A stretch of DNA of 5,334 nt from NCBI GenBank assembly GCA_007135505.1, contig SLIS01000457.1, positions 1-5,334 of the forward strand, given 5' to 3'. This document shows, piece by piece, positions 1-5,334 of this stretch. The DNA is from Halovivax sp. Its GTDB lineage: Archaea > Halobacteriota > Halobacteria > Halobacteriales > Natrialbaceae. Below the pieces are notes generated by a model. That model searched no databases. It saw nothing but the letters and a program-made list of their open reading frames with translations, and was not told where the DNA came from. Within the stretch, counting starts at the first letter, position 1. Each line of letters opens with the position of its first letter. The position numbers were made by a program, and so were the translations under genes.

Positions 1-204
1 CGGGATGATGTTGAGCCCCGGTTCGAGGAGCCCGCGATACTCGCCGAAGACCGTCAGCGCCTCCCGATCGTAGGCGTCGACGAACTCGACCATCTGCCAG
101 ATCGTGACGACGACTACGAGGAGGACGAGCGCCCCGATGACGAGAAACGATTCGCCGGCCGCCAGGGTGAGTGGCGTCCACGGGTCGGCTACGAGAGATT
201 CCAT
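1..204 (-). CDS. SPFH/band 7 (stomatin-prohibitin-like) membrane protein, N-terminal part
   Basis: This is the first 68 codons of a gene read leftwards; the rest lies beyond the left edge. The start is the ATG at 204-202. A short polar N-terminus is followed by one strongly hydrophobic helix at about residues 20-39 (FLVIGALVLLVVVVTIWQMV). After it comes V-D-A-Y-D-R-E-A-L-T-V-F-G-E-Y-R-G-L-L-E-P-G-L-N-I-I-P. A membrane helix leading into 'G-x-x-x-x-x-L-x-P-G-L-N-x-I-P' is the usual entry to an SPFH domain, where the first beta strand is followed by the conserved PG and P positions. Family members are membrane-anchored scaffold proteins that oligomerise and organise membrane microdomains or attend membrane proteases; no specific role can be read here. 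A weak TATA-like element lies about 26 bases before the ATG, which suits a leaderless transcript. The domain call rests on a short stretch, but the match in order and spacing is good. Confidence 0.82.
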   Translation of the reverse strand, partial: MESLVADPWTPLTLAAGESFLVIGALVLLVVVVTIWQMVEFVDAYDREALTVFGEYRGLLEPGLNIIP

Positions 205-225
205 TACTTAACCTACAGTCTCCGG

Positions 226-240
226 CGTGAAAGGGTTTCC
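226..240 (-). promoter_or_regulatory. Possible BRE/TATA element for the SPFH gene
   Basis: Read on the minus strand the sequence is GGAAACCCTTTCACG. The GAAAC part resembles an archaeal BRE and CTTTCA a weak haloarchaeal TATA box. Its centre is about 26 bases before the ATG at 204, so transcription would start at or next to the start codon. The TATA part is poor, so this is a positional guess. Confidence 0.33.
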
Positions 241-295
241 CCCGGGCGAACGGGCGGAACGTATCCAGCGGCGTCCGGACGAGGTTCCGCAAACC

Positions 296-1212
296 TCAGG
301 CCCGGGTCCGGTGGAACACCAGCGCGGCGATCGCCAGGACGCACCCGATCACCAACGCTGCGACGAAACCGGAGATACCACCGTTCGGTTCATCCGTTTC
401 GGCCGCCGTCGAGGCGTCTCCGGGGTCCGCTGCCGAGTCGTCCTCGGCGTCGTCGGCCGGCGCCGTGTCGTCCGAGGGATCGGGGTCGACGACAGACACC
501 GACTCAGTCAACACGTCTGGGATCGCCACCTCGAACTCGCCGCCGGCCTCGAACGAATGCCGCAACTCGACGGTCTCCTCGCTCCCGCCGGTGAGGGTGA
601 CGGCCGCCTCGTCGACTCGCTCCCCCTCGACCAGCAGGGAGACCGTCTCGGATCCGAGTTCGTCGCCGACGTTCGCCACCGGAACCTCGACGGAGAACGT
701 CTCCCCGAGCTCGAGCGACGTCGCAGAGAGGGTCGCCTCGCCGAACTCGAATGCCGCCGGCTCGGCGGGCGGTGGCGGCGGTGGCAATCCGATACCGCCT
801 GAGGACTCCTCGACGGCGAGCGAAATGGTCCGCTCGTCGGCCCCGAGTTCGAACCTGACGGCACCGTCGGCGTCGACGTCGGCTTCGAGGTCGACGTCCT
901 CGGCGGTGACGGTCTCGCCCTCGTCCAGCCCGGTGTCCAGTAGCGTGAGTTCGAACGGGTTGCTCGCCGACGCTGACGTCGCGCCAAGACCCGCAAGGCC
1001 GACAATCCCGAGTCCCGCCAGGCTGATCGGCGACTGACGCTCGGGACAGCGGTCGAACCGTCCGCGTCGGTCGTCGTCTCCAATTCGAGCGACCTGATGG
1101 TTTCTTGCTGACGCTCGAGTCGGTTCGCCTGCCGCTCGATTATCGCCTGTTGGTCCCGAAGTTCGGCCTCCAGGTCGTCGATTCGCTCGTTGATGGATGT
1201 CGTGTCTGTCAT
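296..1212 (-). pseudogene. Frameshifted surface/secreted protein: coiled coil, twin-arginine-like signal, CARDB-like domain, C-terminal membrane anchor
   Basis: Two overlapping minus-strand frames each carry half of one sensible protein. The first runs from ATG at 1212 to about 1024 (63 codons): an acidic start (MTDTTSINERIDDLEAEL) and a heptad-rich coiled coil at residues 6-44, ending in S-V-S-R-R-S. The second runs from about 1021 to the TGA at 298-296. It opens with a Gly/Ala/Leu-rich hydrophobic core (LAGLGIVGLAGLGATSASA), a normal continuation of an RR signal. Restoring one base gives about 305 residues. Residues 155-240 have the alternating pattern and N-V-G-D, E-G-E and H-S-F-E-A-G-G-E-F turns typical of a CARDB/Ig-like beta domain. 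A run of six prolines (144-149) precedes it. An acidic Asp/Ala linker (243-277) follows, then a membrane helix at about 280-300 ending in HRTRA, similar in layout to PGF-CTERM anchors but lacking a clear PGF. Outside these halves both frames turn into Arg/Ser-rich shadow sequence, which supports a break rather than two genes. Function unknown; probably cell-surface. It could be a true pseudogene or a sequencing error. Confidence 0.72.
1018..1027 (-). other. Frame break inside the signal-peptide coding region
   Basis: On the minus strand the codons read CGC CGA TCA GCC TGG in the upstream frame. Adding one base, for example TCA GGC CTG GCG, restores R-R-S-G-L-A-G-L-G and joins the coiled-coil half to the hydrophobic core. 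A loss of one G from a GG pair would explain it. No slippery heptamer or long homopolymer is present, so a programmed -1 shift looks unlikely, although a -1 slip at this point would give the right frame. Confidence 0.68.
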
Positions 1213-1228
1213 TGGTTTCGTTTCGCGT

Positions 1229-1239
1229 GGTTCGCAACC
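1229..1239. promoter_or_regulatory. Short perfect inverted repeat upstream of the leftward gene
   Basis: GGTT-CGC-AACC is a perfect 4-base dyad with a 3-base centre, 17-27 bases upstream of the ATG at 1212, where a core promoter would be expected. It could be an operator, but a dyad this short arises by chance often in GC-rich DNA. Confidence 0.15.
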
Positions 1240-1604
1240 GGTCACCGACGTCTCCGCTCGGCAGTCATCGAGTGTAGCGCCATCCGCCCGATCGCTCGAC
1301 GGTGAGAGGCGCCGTTCCACGACGAGGCCGGGTGTCGACTCCGTGTCGCTGAAGCGGGTCGACGGCCTCCATCGAGTTCGCCGGGACGTCGGACAGTATC
1401 AGAGCTATTCGACGGAGCGTGCATCTCTCACCGACCGAAACGCCGTCTCACATCGTGAGCGGACGCGTCTGGCCCGTAGCAGCCGGGCACTCGCCCCGGT
1501 TTGCCGTGAAATTCGGGTGGGTATTTTCCCCGTGACTCGGCGCATCGCGTTGTTGCTGTCGCCTGCGTGCTTCCGCGCGATGGTTGGATAAAGCGGACCA
1601 TACA

Positions 1605-1612
1605 ACTATAAC
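1605..1612 (+). promoter_or_regulatory. Likely TATA box for the wHTH-FilR1-NTPase-TPR gene
   Basis: ACTATAAC is the most AT-rich hexamer close to the gene start. Its centre is about 32 bases before the ATG at 1641, so transcription would begin at about 1634-1637. The leader would then be only a few bases, as is common in haloarchaea. No Shine-Dalgarno is visible between it and the ATG. A second candidate, GGATAAAG at about 1586-1593, would give a leader near 30 bases. Confidence 0.5.
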
Positions 1613-1640
1613 ACGGGCAGATAGACTGTAGACGGTACCG

Positions 1641-4600
1641 ATGGTGGGTGGAACTCCGGCTGAGCACACGAGAACGATCCTCAAACGGATCGAGATACTC
1701 GAGCGACTCTGTGAATCGTCAGCCCACATTCGCGACCTCGTGGCCGATACAGGCCAGTCGAGAGCGACCATCAACAGGGCCGTCAACGACCTCGAGACGA
1801 TCGAGCTCGTCGAACGCAGTGAAGGTGGCGTCAGCGTGACGGTCGCTGGCCGACTCGTCTACGATCACCTCGGGTCGTTTCTGGAAACGTTCGAGGACAT
1901 CCTGGCGGCCAAGACCGTCCTCGATCCGATTCCCGCTGGCGCGGAGATCGATCCCGCACTCGTCGCCCACGGCGACGCGATTCTCGCGGGCGACCCGTCC
2001 CCGTATCGACCGCTCGAACGGAGTCTCGATACGCTGGCCGAGGCGACGGAGTATCGTGCGCTCATCCCCACGCTCGAAGACCCACGACACGTACGACTGC
2101 TCTACGAACACGTCATCACCGACGGTCATCGCGCCGACCTGGTCGTGACGCCGGAGGTGTTCGACGCGTTCAGTCGGGAGTTTCCGCGGCGGATGGCGGC
2201 GATGGCCGAAACGGACGACTTCTCGGTCGCCGTCGGTTCCGTTCCACCCTTCGGAGTGAGCCTGTTCGAACTGGGATCGGCCGAGGAGGGTTCAGAATCC
2301 AGCACCACCGTCCACCTGGCCACATTTACCGACCAGGGGACTCTGTACGGGCTTCTCGTCAATGATACATTTCCGGCCGTCCGATGGGCCGAAACGACCT
2401 TCGACCAGTACAGGACCGAGGCGACGGATCGAACGAGTGCGCTGTGTGCCGACGACGAAAACGCGTTCGAATCCGGCGACGCGACCGAGTTCGCGACGAT
2501 CGGCCGGACGCTCCCCGGCCCCTTAGACCACGAGGGATTCTCCCGAATCGACGGCTCGTACTTTCGGAACGAACCGGTTGCCGATCCGACGACGGCCTGG
2601 CGAGCCGGGCTGTCGCTCACCGAAGTGCACACCGGATACGCAATCTCGAGACCGAGGGCGGCCGGCGAATCATCCCAGGCGGGCGGCGAATCACCGGATA
2701 ACCCGGGCCCGGACGTGGCAGCGTCGCTCACCGCGAGCCTACTGGCCGGTGAGAATCAGGTCCTCCTCGGACCGCCCGGCTCGGGAAAGAGTACGCTCTG
2801 TAAACAGATCGCGTGCAACTGGTACGACGCCGATCACGGCCCCGTCTTCTACCGCGAGAGCGATCGCGGTCGATCGTTTTCAGCCGTCGACGAACTCGTC
2901 ACAACCGTCACGAACGGGGACGGACACGCGCTCGTCGTCGTCGAAGACGCGATTCGTCCGAACGCCGATTCCATTTTCGACGCGGTCGACCGGCTCGAGG
3001 CGACCGACGACGTCTCCGTCCTGCTCGACGCTCGCGAACACGAGTGGCGCGATCGGTTCGAGCCGGTGGCGACGACGAGTGCGTTCGCGGTGACACACGT
3101 CCCATCGCTGAGCGAACGTGACTGTTCCAGACTCGTCGAACACTTCGAGCGAACGGCGAATCGATCCGTCGACGTTCCGACCGACGAGCTGTGGGCGGCG
3201 GTCAGCGACGATTCAGCCGCCGAGGGCTCGACCCACGAGCTGCTCCGGTTGATACACCGGCTGGCTACCTACGCAGATCCGCTGGCAGACGGGCCAACCG
3301 CGCTCGAAGACGCAGTTTCCGACGTCTACGATGCGTTGAACGGAGACGACCTCGCGCTCTCGGTCGGTATCCTCGTAAACGTCCTCAACGCAGCCGGCGT
3401 CGGCGTCGACCGGGGGCTCCTCTACACCGTGGGCGATCCGACGCAGTTCGACGCCATCGATGCGGTTCTCGAGCGTCTCGAAGGGCGGGTCCTCTTTCCG
3501 CGTTCGGACGGCCGGTACCGGGCGGTCCACGAGGAGTGGTCGACGGCGTTTCTCGCCCACCTAGCCAGCGGAGAGAGTGAAGAGATCGCCGCACGACGCT
3601 TCGGCAGTGCGGTGAGCGCGCTGCTTTCGTTCGCGGACAGCGAGTATCAACGGAAGGCGATCGCGAGTCACCTCGATCAGCAGCGGGCGCTGGTGACGCC
3701 GCTCGAAGACCCGGAAACGTGGGCAGATTCGCTCGTAAAGGCGATATACGACCTGGGAAGAGAGCGAGCGACGCTCGCACCGCTGTTCGGCGATGGGAAC
3801 CGCGACCAGATCGAACTCCCGGCAGCGTGTGCGGCTTCGACGCGCGAGGACCGACCGATTTGGCTCGGAAAGCTGTTTCTCGCCGGCGGCTACTACGACC
3901 GAGCTGAGCGTGCCTTCGAACGAGTGAGCGACGAATCGATCAGCCGCGCCGGGGAACGACACCTGGGGTTGGCTCGCGTCTCCATCGAACGCGGCGCGTA
4001 CTACGATGCCATCGATCACTGTCGGGCGTGTCTGTCGGTGGTCGATGACGACGATCCGGAGAACGGAGTGATTCGGGCCCGGGCGCAACTTCGTCTCGGC
4101 GAGATCCAGACGGAACGGGGTTCGTTCGACGAGGCCGAGCGGAATTTCGAACGCGCAGTATCGGTGTTCCGTACCAGTGGACGCCGTCGGTGGGAAGCGA
4201 GAGCCCACCGACAGATCGGCAATATCGCGACGAAACGGGGAGCGTTCGATCGAGCGACCGAGTACTACGAGTCGAGTCTCGACCTGCTAACGGAACTCGG
4301 CGACCGTCGCGGCCAGGCCGAAACCATCAATTCGATGGGAAATGTGGCCTGGAAACAGGGGTCGTTCGATCGGGCGGCCGAGTGCTTCGAACGAAATCTC
4401 GATCGCATGGAGGCGCTCGGCGACCGCCACGGCGTGACACTGGCGCTGAACAGCCTCGGCGTTATCGAGGGCCAGCGGGGAAATTACGAACGAGCCCAGA
4501 AATTGTACGAAGAAAGCCTCGAACGCAGCGAGAGACTCGGCGATCGTCACGGCGTGGCAAAGTGTCTGCACAACCTCGGACACCTCGAGACGCAGCGAAA

Positions 4601-5334
4601 CAACTTCGACCGGGCCATCGAGTACTACGAACGGAGCCGCGAGCGGAAGGAAGAACTCGGCGATCGACCTCGGCTGTCGTCGACGCTCAACAATATCGGA
4701 ACGGTCGAAGGGCGACGCGGTAATTTCGAACGCGCCGGAGAGATGCACGAGCGGGTCCTCGAGATCAGGCGGGAACACGAAAACCGCCACGGCGAAGCCT
4801 CCTGCCTTCACAACATCGGAGAGGTCGAACATCGTCTCGGATCGCTCGATCGAGCGTTCGAACGCTACGAGCGGAGTCTCGAGATATACGACGCGCTCGA
4901 CGACCAACGCGGGATCGCCAGGACCTACAACAATCTCGGCCTGATCGCCCTGCGACGAGGAACGGACGATCAGGCACAGCACTACAGTGAAAAAGGCCAG
5001 GAACGTGCGATGGCGATCGAGGATCCCGAACAGATCGCCTTGAGTCACCTCTGTCTGAGCGAAGTAGAACGCCGAACTGGTGCAGTCGATCGGGCCAGCG
5101 ACCACCTTGAAAGGGCACTCGACACCATCGAGAACGAGGACAGCATTCTCGCGCTTCGAGTTCGACTGTCCCACGCCGACCTCGAACGCGCTCGCGGCGA
5201 GGTCGATCGGGCGGAATCGATCGCACGAGATGTCCGCGAACGAGCGGCGTCGATAGATGCGACCTACTGGGTCGCCCGGGCAAATCACGTGTTGGGACAG
5301 ATAGCGTTCGAAGCCGAGGCCGTCGAACCCGCAC
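1641..5334 (+). CDS. Giant wHTH-FilR1-STAND-like NTPase-TPR protein, 3' end outside window
   Basis: One open frame of at least 1231 codons runs to the right edge without a stop. The ATG at 1641 is the first start after an in-frame TAG at 1629. Residues 10-77 form a winged HTH, with recognition helix around SRATINRAVNDLE (40-52) and wing VERSEGGVSVTVAG. Residues 115-262 match a FilR1-type (former DUF1724) sensor domain, with YRALIPTLEDP, a TPEVFDAF segment and LYGLLVNDTFPAVRWAE. Residues 263-376 are a connector with a W-R-A-G-L-S motif and a low-complexity linker. The P-loop NTPase follows: Walker A GPPGSGKST (377-385), Walker B ALVVVEDA (430-437), sensor-1-like VLLDAR (Arg465), and a Gly-led helix near 529 in the place of the STAND GxP motif. 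Residues 571-641 look like a winged helix. TPRs run from about 745 to the end. By family knowledge STAND proteins are ATP switches that oligomerise when their repeats bind a ligand. The inferred role is a ligand-gated DNA-binding regulator or a defence sensor. Confidence 0.92.
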   Translation, partial: MVGGTPAEHTRTILKRIEILERLCESSAHIRDLVADTGQSRATINRAVNDLETIELVERSEGGVSVTVAGRLVYDHLGSFLETFEDILAAKTVLDPIPAGAEIDPALVAHGDAILAGDPSPYRPLERSLDTLAEATEYRALIPTLEDPRHVRLLYEHVITDGHRADLVVTPEVFDAFSREFPRRMAAMAETDDFSVAVGSVPPFGVSLFELGSAEEGSESSTTVHLATFTDQGTLYGLLVNDTFPAVRWAETTFDQYRTEATDRTSALCADDENAFESGDATEFATIGRTLPGPLDHEGFSRIDGSYFRNEPVADPTTAWRAGLSLTEVHTGYAISRPRAAGESSQAGGESPDNPGPDVAASLTASLLAGENQVLLGPPGSGKSTLCKQIACNWYDADHGPVFYRESDRGRSFSAVDELVTTVTNGDGHALVVVEDAIRPNADSIFDAVDRLEATDDVSVLLDAREHEWRDRFEPVATTSAFAVTHVPSLSERDCSRLVEHFERTANRSVDVPTDELWAAVSDDSAAEGSTHELLRLIHRLATYADPLADGPTALEDAVSDVYDALNGDDLALSVGILVNVLNAAGVGVDRGLLYTVGDPTQFDAIDAVLERLEGRVLFPRSDGRYRAVHEEWSTAFLAHLASGESEEIAARRFGSAVSALLSFADSEYQRKAIASHLDQQRALVTPLEDPETWADSLVKAIYDLGRERATLAPLFGDGNRDQIELPAACAASTREDRPIWLGKLFLAGGYYDRAERAFERVSDESISRAGERHLGLARVSIERGAYYDAIDHCRACLSVVDDDDPENGVIRARAQLRLGEIQTERGSFDEAERNFERAVSVFRTSGRRRWEARAHRQIGNIATKRGAFDRATEYYESSLDLLTELGDRRGQAETINSMGNVAWKQGSFDRAAECFERNLDRMEALGDRHGVTLALNSLGVIEGQRGNYERAQKLYEESLERSERLGDRHGVAKCLHNLGHLETQRNNFDRAIEYYERSRERKEELGDRPRLSSTLNNIGTVEGRRGNFERAGEMHERVLEIRREHENRHGEASCLHNIGEVEHRLGSLDRAFERYERSLEIYDALDDQRGIARTYNNLGLIALRRGTDDQAQHYSEKGQERAMAIEDPEQIALSHLCLSEVERRTGAVDRASDHLERALDTIENEDSILALRVRLSHADLERARGEVDRAESIARDVRERAASIDATYWVARANHVLGQIAFEAEAVEPA
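1668..1871 (+). other. Winged helix-turn-helix DNA-binding domain of the giant protein
   Basis: These codons cover residues 10-77. A first helix (TILKRIEILERLCE) is followed by HIRDLVADTG, then the recognition helix QSRATINRAVNDLETIELV, then a beta wing ending in T-V-A-G-R-L-V-Y-D-H-L. The order matches the archaeal ArsR/MarR-like wHTH that usually precedes FilR1 domains. The Ser-Arg-Ala-Thr recognition helix with Arg46 is suited to DNA contact. The fold call is firm; the DNA target is not readable. Confidence 0.82.
1983..2426 (+). other. FilR1-type (former DUF1724) sensor domain
   Basis: These codons cover residues 115-262. The stretch has the layout of the domain found C-terminal to wHTH in methanogen FilR1 and in many haloarchaeal regulators. 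An ALIP strand is followed by a Leu/His helix, then a hydrophobic strand with TPEVFDAF, a charged middle, then G-L-L-V-N-D and R-W-A-E-x-x-F-D-Q-Y-R at the end. The family is thought to sense small molecules. In ordinary regulators the protein ends about here, so everything after it is an addition. Boundaries are approximate. Confidence 0.72.
2658..2699 (+). repeat. 21-base tandem duplication in the interdomain linker
   Basis: Two adjacent 21-base units encode AAGESSQ and AGGESPD (residues 340-353). They share 16 of 21 bases, with an identical core GGCGAATCA at 2664-2672 and 2685-2693. The repeat lies in a Gly/Ser/Glu linker just before the NTPase, where length change costs little. Replication slippage is the simple explanation. 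It also marks the seam between the regulator-derived half and the NTPase half. Confidence 0.6.
2739..3563 (+). other. STAND-like P-loop NTPase and winged-helix region
   Basis: These codons cover residues 367-641. In order: a hydrophobic strand leading to Walker A with Lys383 and Ser384; a Walker B strand ALVVVEDA with acidic Glu435/Asp436; a following strand VSVLLDAR with Arg465, the usual place of the sensor-1 arginine in NB-ARC/STAND proteins; a helical region with G529 leading LLRLIHRL; and a winged-helix-like tail with YRAVHEEWSTAFLAHL. The acidic pair is Glu-Asp rather than the commoner Asp-Asp or Asp-Glu. The motifs suggest intact ATP binding and probable hydrolysis. I place it near STAND by motif spacing and by the TPR tail, not by a profile search. 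Confidence 0.75.
4074..5334 (+). repeat. TPR array with exact 120-base (40-residue) period
   Basis: Ten full units and a partial one start at 4074, 4194, 4314, 4434, 4554, 4674, 4794, 4914, 5034, 5154 and 5274 without any insertion. The consensus is roughly A-x-x-L-x-N-x-G-x-(I/V)-x-x-x-R-G-x-F-(D/E)-R-A-x-x-x-Y-E-R-S-L-E-x-x-x-x-L-G-D-R-x-G. That is the long 40-residue TPR form seen in kinesin light chain and STAND proteins. Units 4194 to 4794 are the most alike; the phrase CTCGGCGA at unit positions 4296, 4416, 4536 and 4656 is nearly unchanged. Units after 4914 decay (EDPEQ, ENEDSILA), and two degenerate units precede the array from about 3870. The array forms a binding superhelix and is still continuing at the window edge. 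Confidence 0.88.

Larger units (their letters stand above)
1213..1640. other. Divergent intergenic region, 428 bases
   Basis: This spacer separates the minus-strand surface-protein gene from the plus-strand NTPase gene. I see no convincing gene in it: the open frames here code Arg/Ser-rich shadow proteins unlike the acidic proteins nearby. No tRNA, rRNA or repeat array is visible. It holds a TATA-like element for the plus gene near 1605-1612 and an AT-richer patch at 1508-1530. That patch reads GGGAAAATAC on the minus strand and could be a promoter for the leftward gene with a long leader. There are short inverted repeats at 1229-1239 (GGTT-CGC-AACC) and 1447-1459 (CTCAC-ATC-GTGAG), and a possible hairpin at 1483-1499 (CCGGGC / GCCCCGG, one bulge). 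The position about 25-30 bases before the leftward ATG at 1212 is not AT-rich, so that gene has no obvious leaderless promoter. Confidence 0.6.

Noticed and set aside
465..1037. Plus-strand Ser/Thr-rich frame of 190 codons and its neighbour at 227-802
   Set aside because: Both are antisense to the CARDB-like gene. The Ser/Thr richness comes from reading GAC/GAG-rich coding DNA in reverse.
1023..1237. ATG at 1237 as the true start of the second-frame protein (313 codons)
   Set aside because: The added 5' part is Arg/Asn-rich and unlike a haloarchaeal protein. The other frame over the same bases gives a typical acidic coiled-coil start at 1212.
1483..1499. Hairpin CCGGGC-ACTC-GCCCCGG as a terminator
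   Set aside because: The stem is short with a bulge, no T-run follows, and neither flanking gene ends there.
1190..1605. Small open frames on both strands in the intergenic region
   Set aside because: Arg/Ser-rich products, mutually overlapping, with no promoter spacing or motif to support any of them.
2126..2731. Minus-strand open frame of 201 codons
   Set aside because: It is opposite the FilR1 region. The product is rich in Ser, Pro and Val with no domain, while the plus frame has clear domain motifs.
3561..4208. Minus-strand open frame of 215 codons
   Set aside because: It lies wholly opposite the NTPase-TPR coding frame, shows no recognisable motif, and is compositionally a shadow.
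4287..5288. Minus-strand open frame of 333 codons opposite the TPR array
   Set aside because: It is antisense to a clear TPR frame and owes its openness to the 120-base repeat and GAN/CTC codon bias. Its protein shows only a mirror of the repeat period and no domain.

Overview
The window looks like haloarchaeal chromosomal DNA. It is GC-rich, its proteins are rich in Asp, Glu and Arg with few Lys, starts lack an obvious Shine-Dalgarno, and TATA-like elements sit about 25-30 bases before the start codons. These points come from reading the sequence. The assignment to class Halobacteria is an inference, and I do not name a genus.

Layout. Positions 1-204 on the minus strand hold the first 68 codons of an SPFH/stomatin-prohibitin-like membrane protein that runs off the left edge. 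Upstream of it on the same strand, 296-1212 encodes a surface-type protein with a coiled-coil start, a twin-arginine-like signal, a CARDB-like beta domain, an acidic linker and a C-terminal membrane helix. Its reading frame is broken by one base (about +1/-2) inside the signal segment near 1018-1027. Positions 1213-1640 form a 428-base divergent intergenic region.

From 1641 to the right edge, one uninterrupted plus-strand frame of at least 1231 codons fills the rest of the window. It encodes a multidomain protein: N-terminal winged helix-turn-helix, FilR1-type (former DUF1724) domain, a conserved-looking connector, a STAND-like P-loop NTPase with Walker A, Walker B and sensor motifs, a winged-helix-like segment, and then a long TPR array with an exact 40-residue (120-base) period. 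It is still open at the window end.

How the genes may work together. The large gene is the point of interest. It joins the DNA-binding and ligand-sensing module of an archaeal transcription regulator to an ATP switch and a large protein-binding superhelix. The plan resembles bacterial AfsR/SARP and MalT/LAL STAND regulators built from archaeal parts. Transcriptional control or a defence/sensor role both fit, and the sequence does not decide between them. The two minus-strand genes are membrane or surface proteins with no visible functional tie to it beyond sharing the divergent upstream region.
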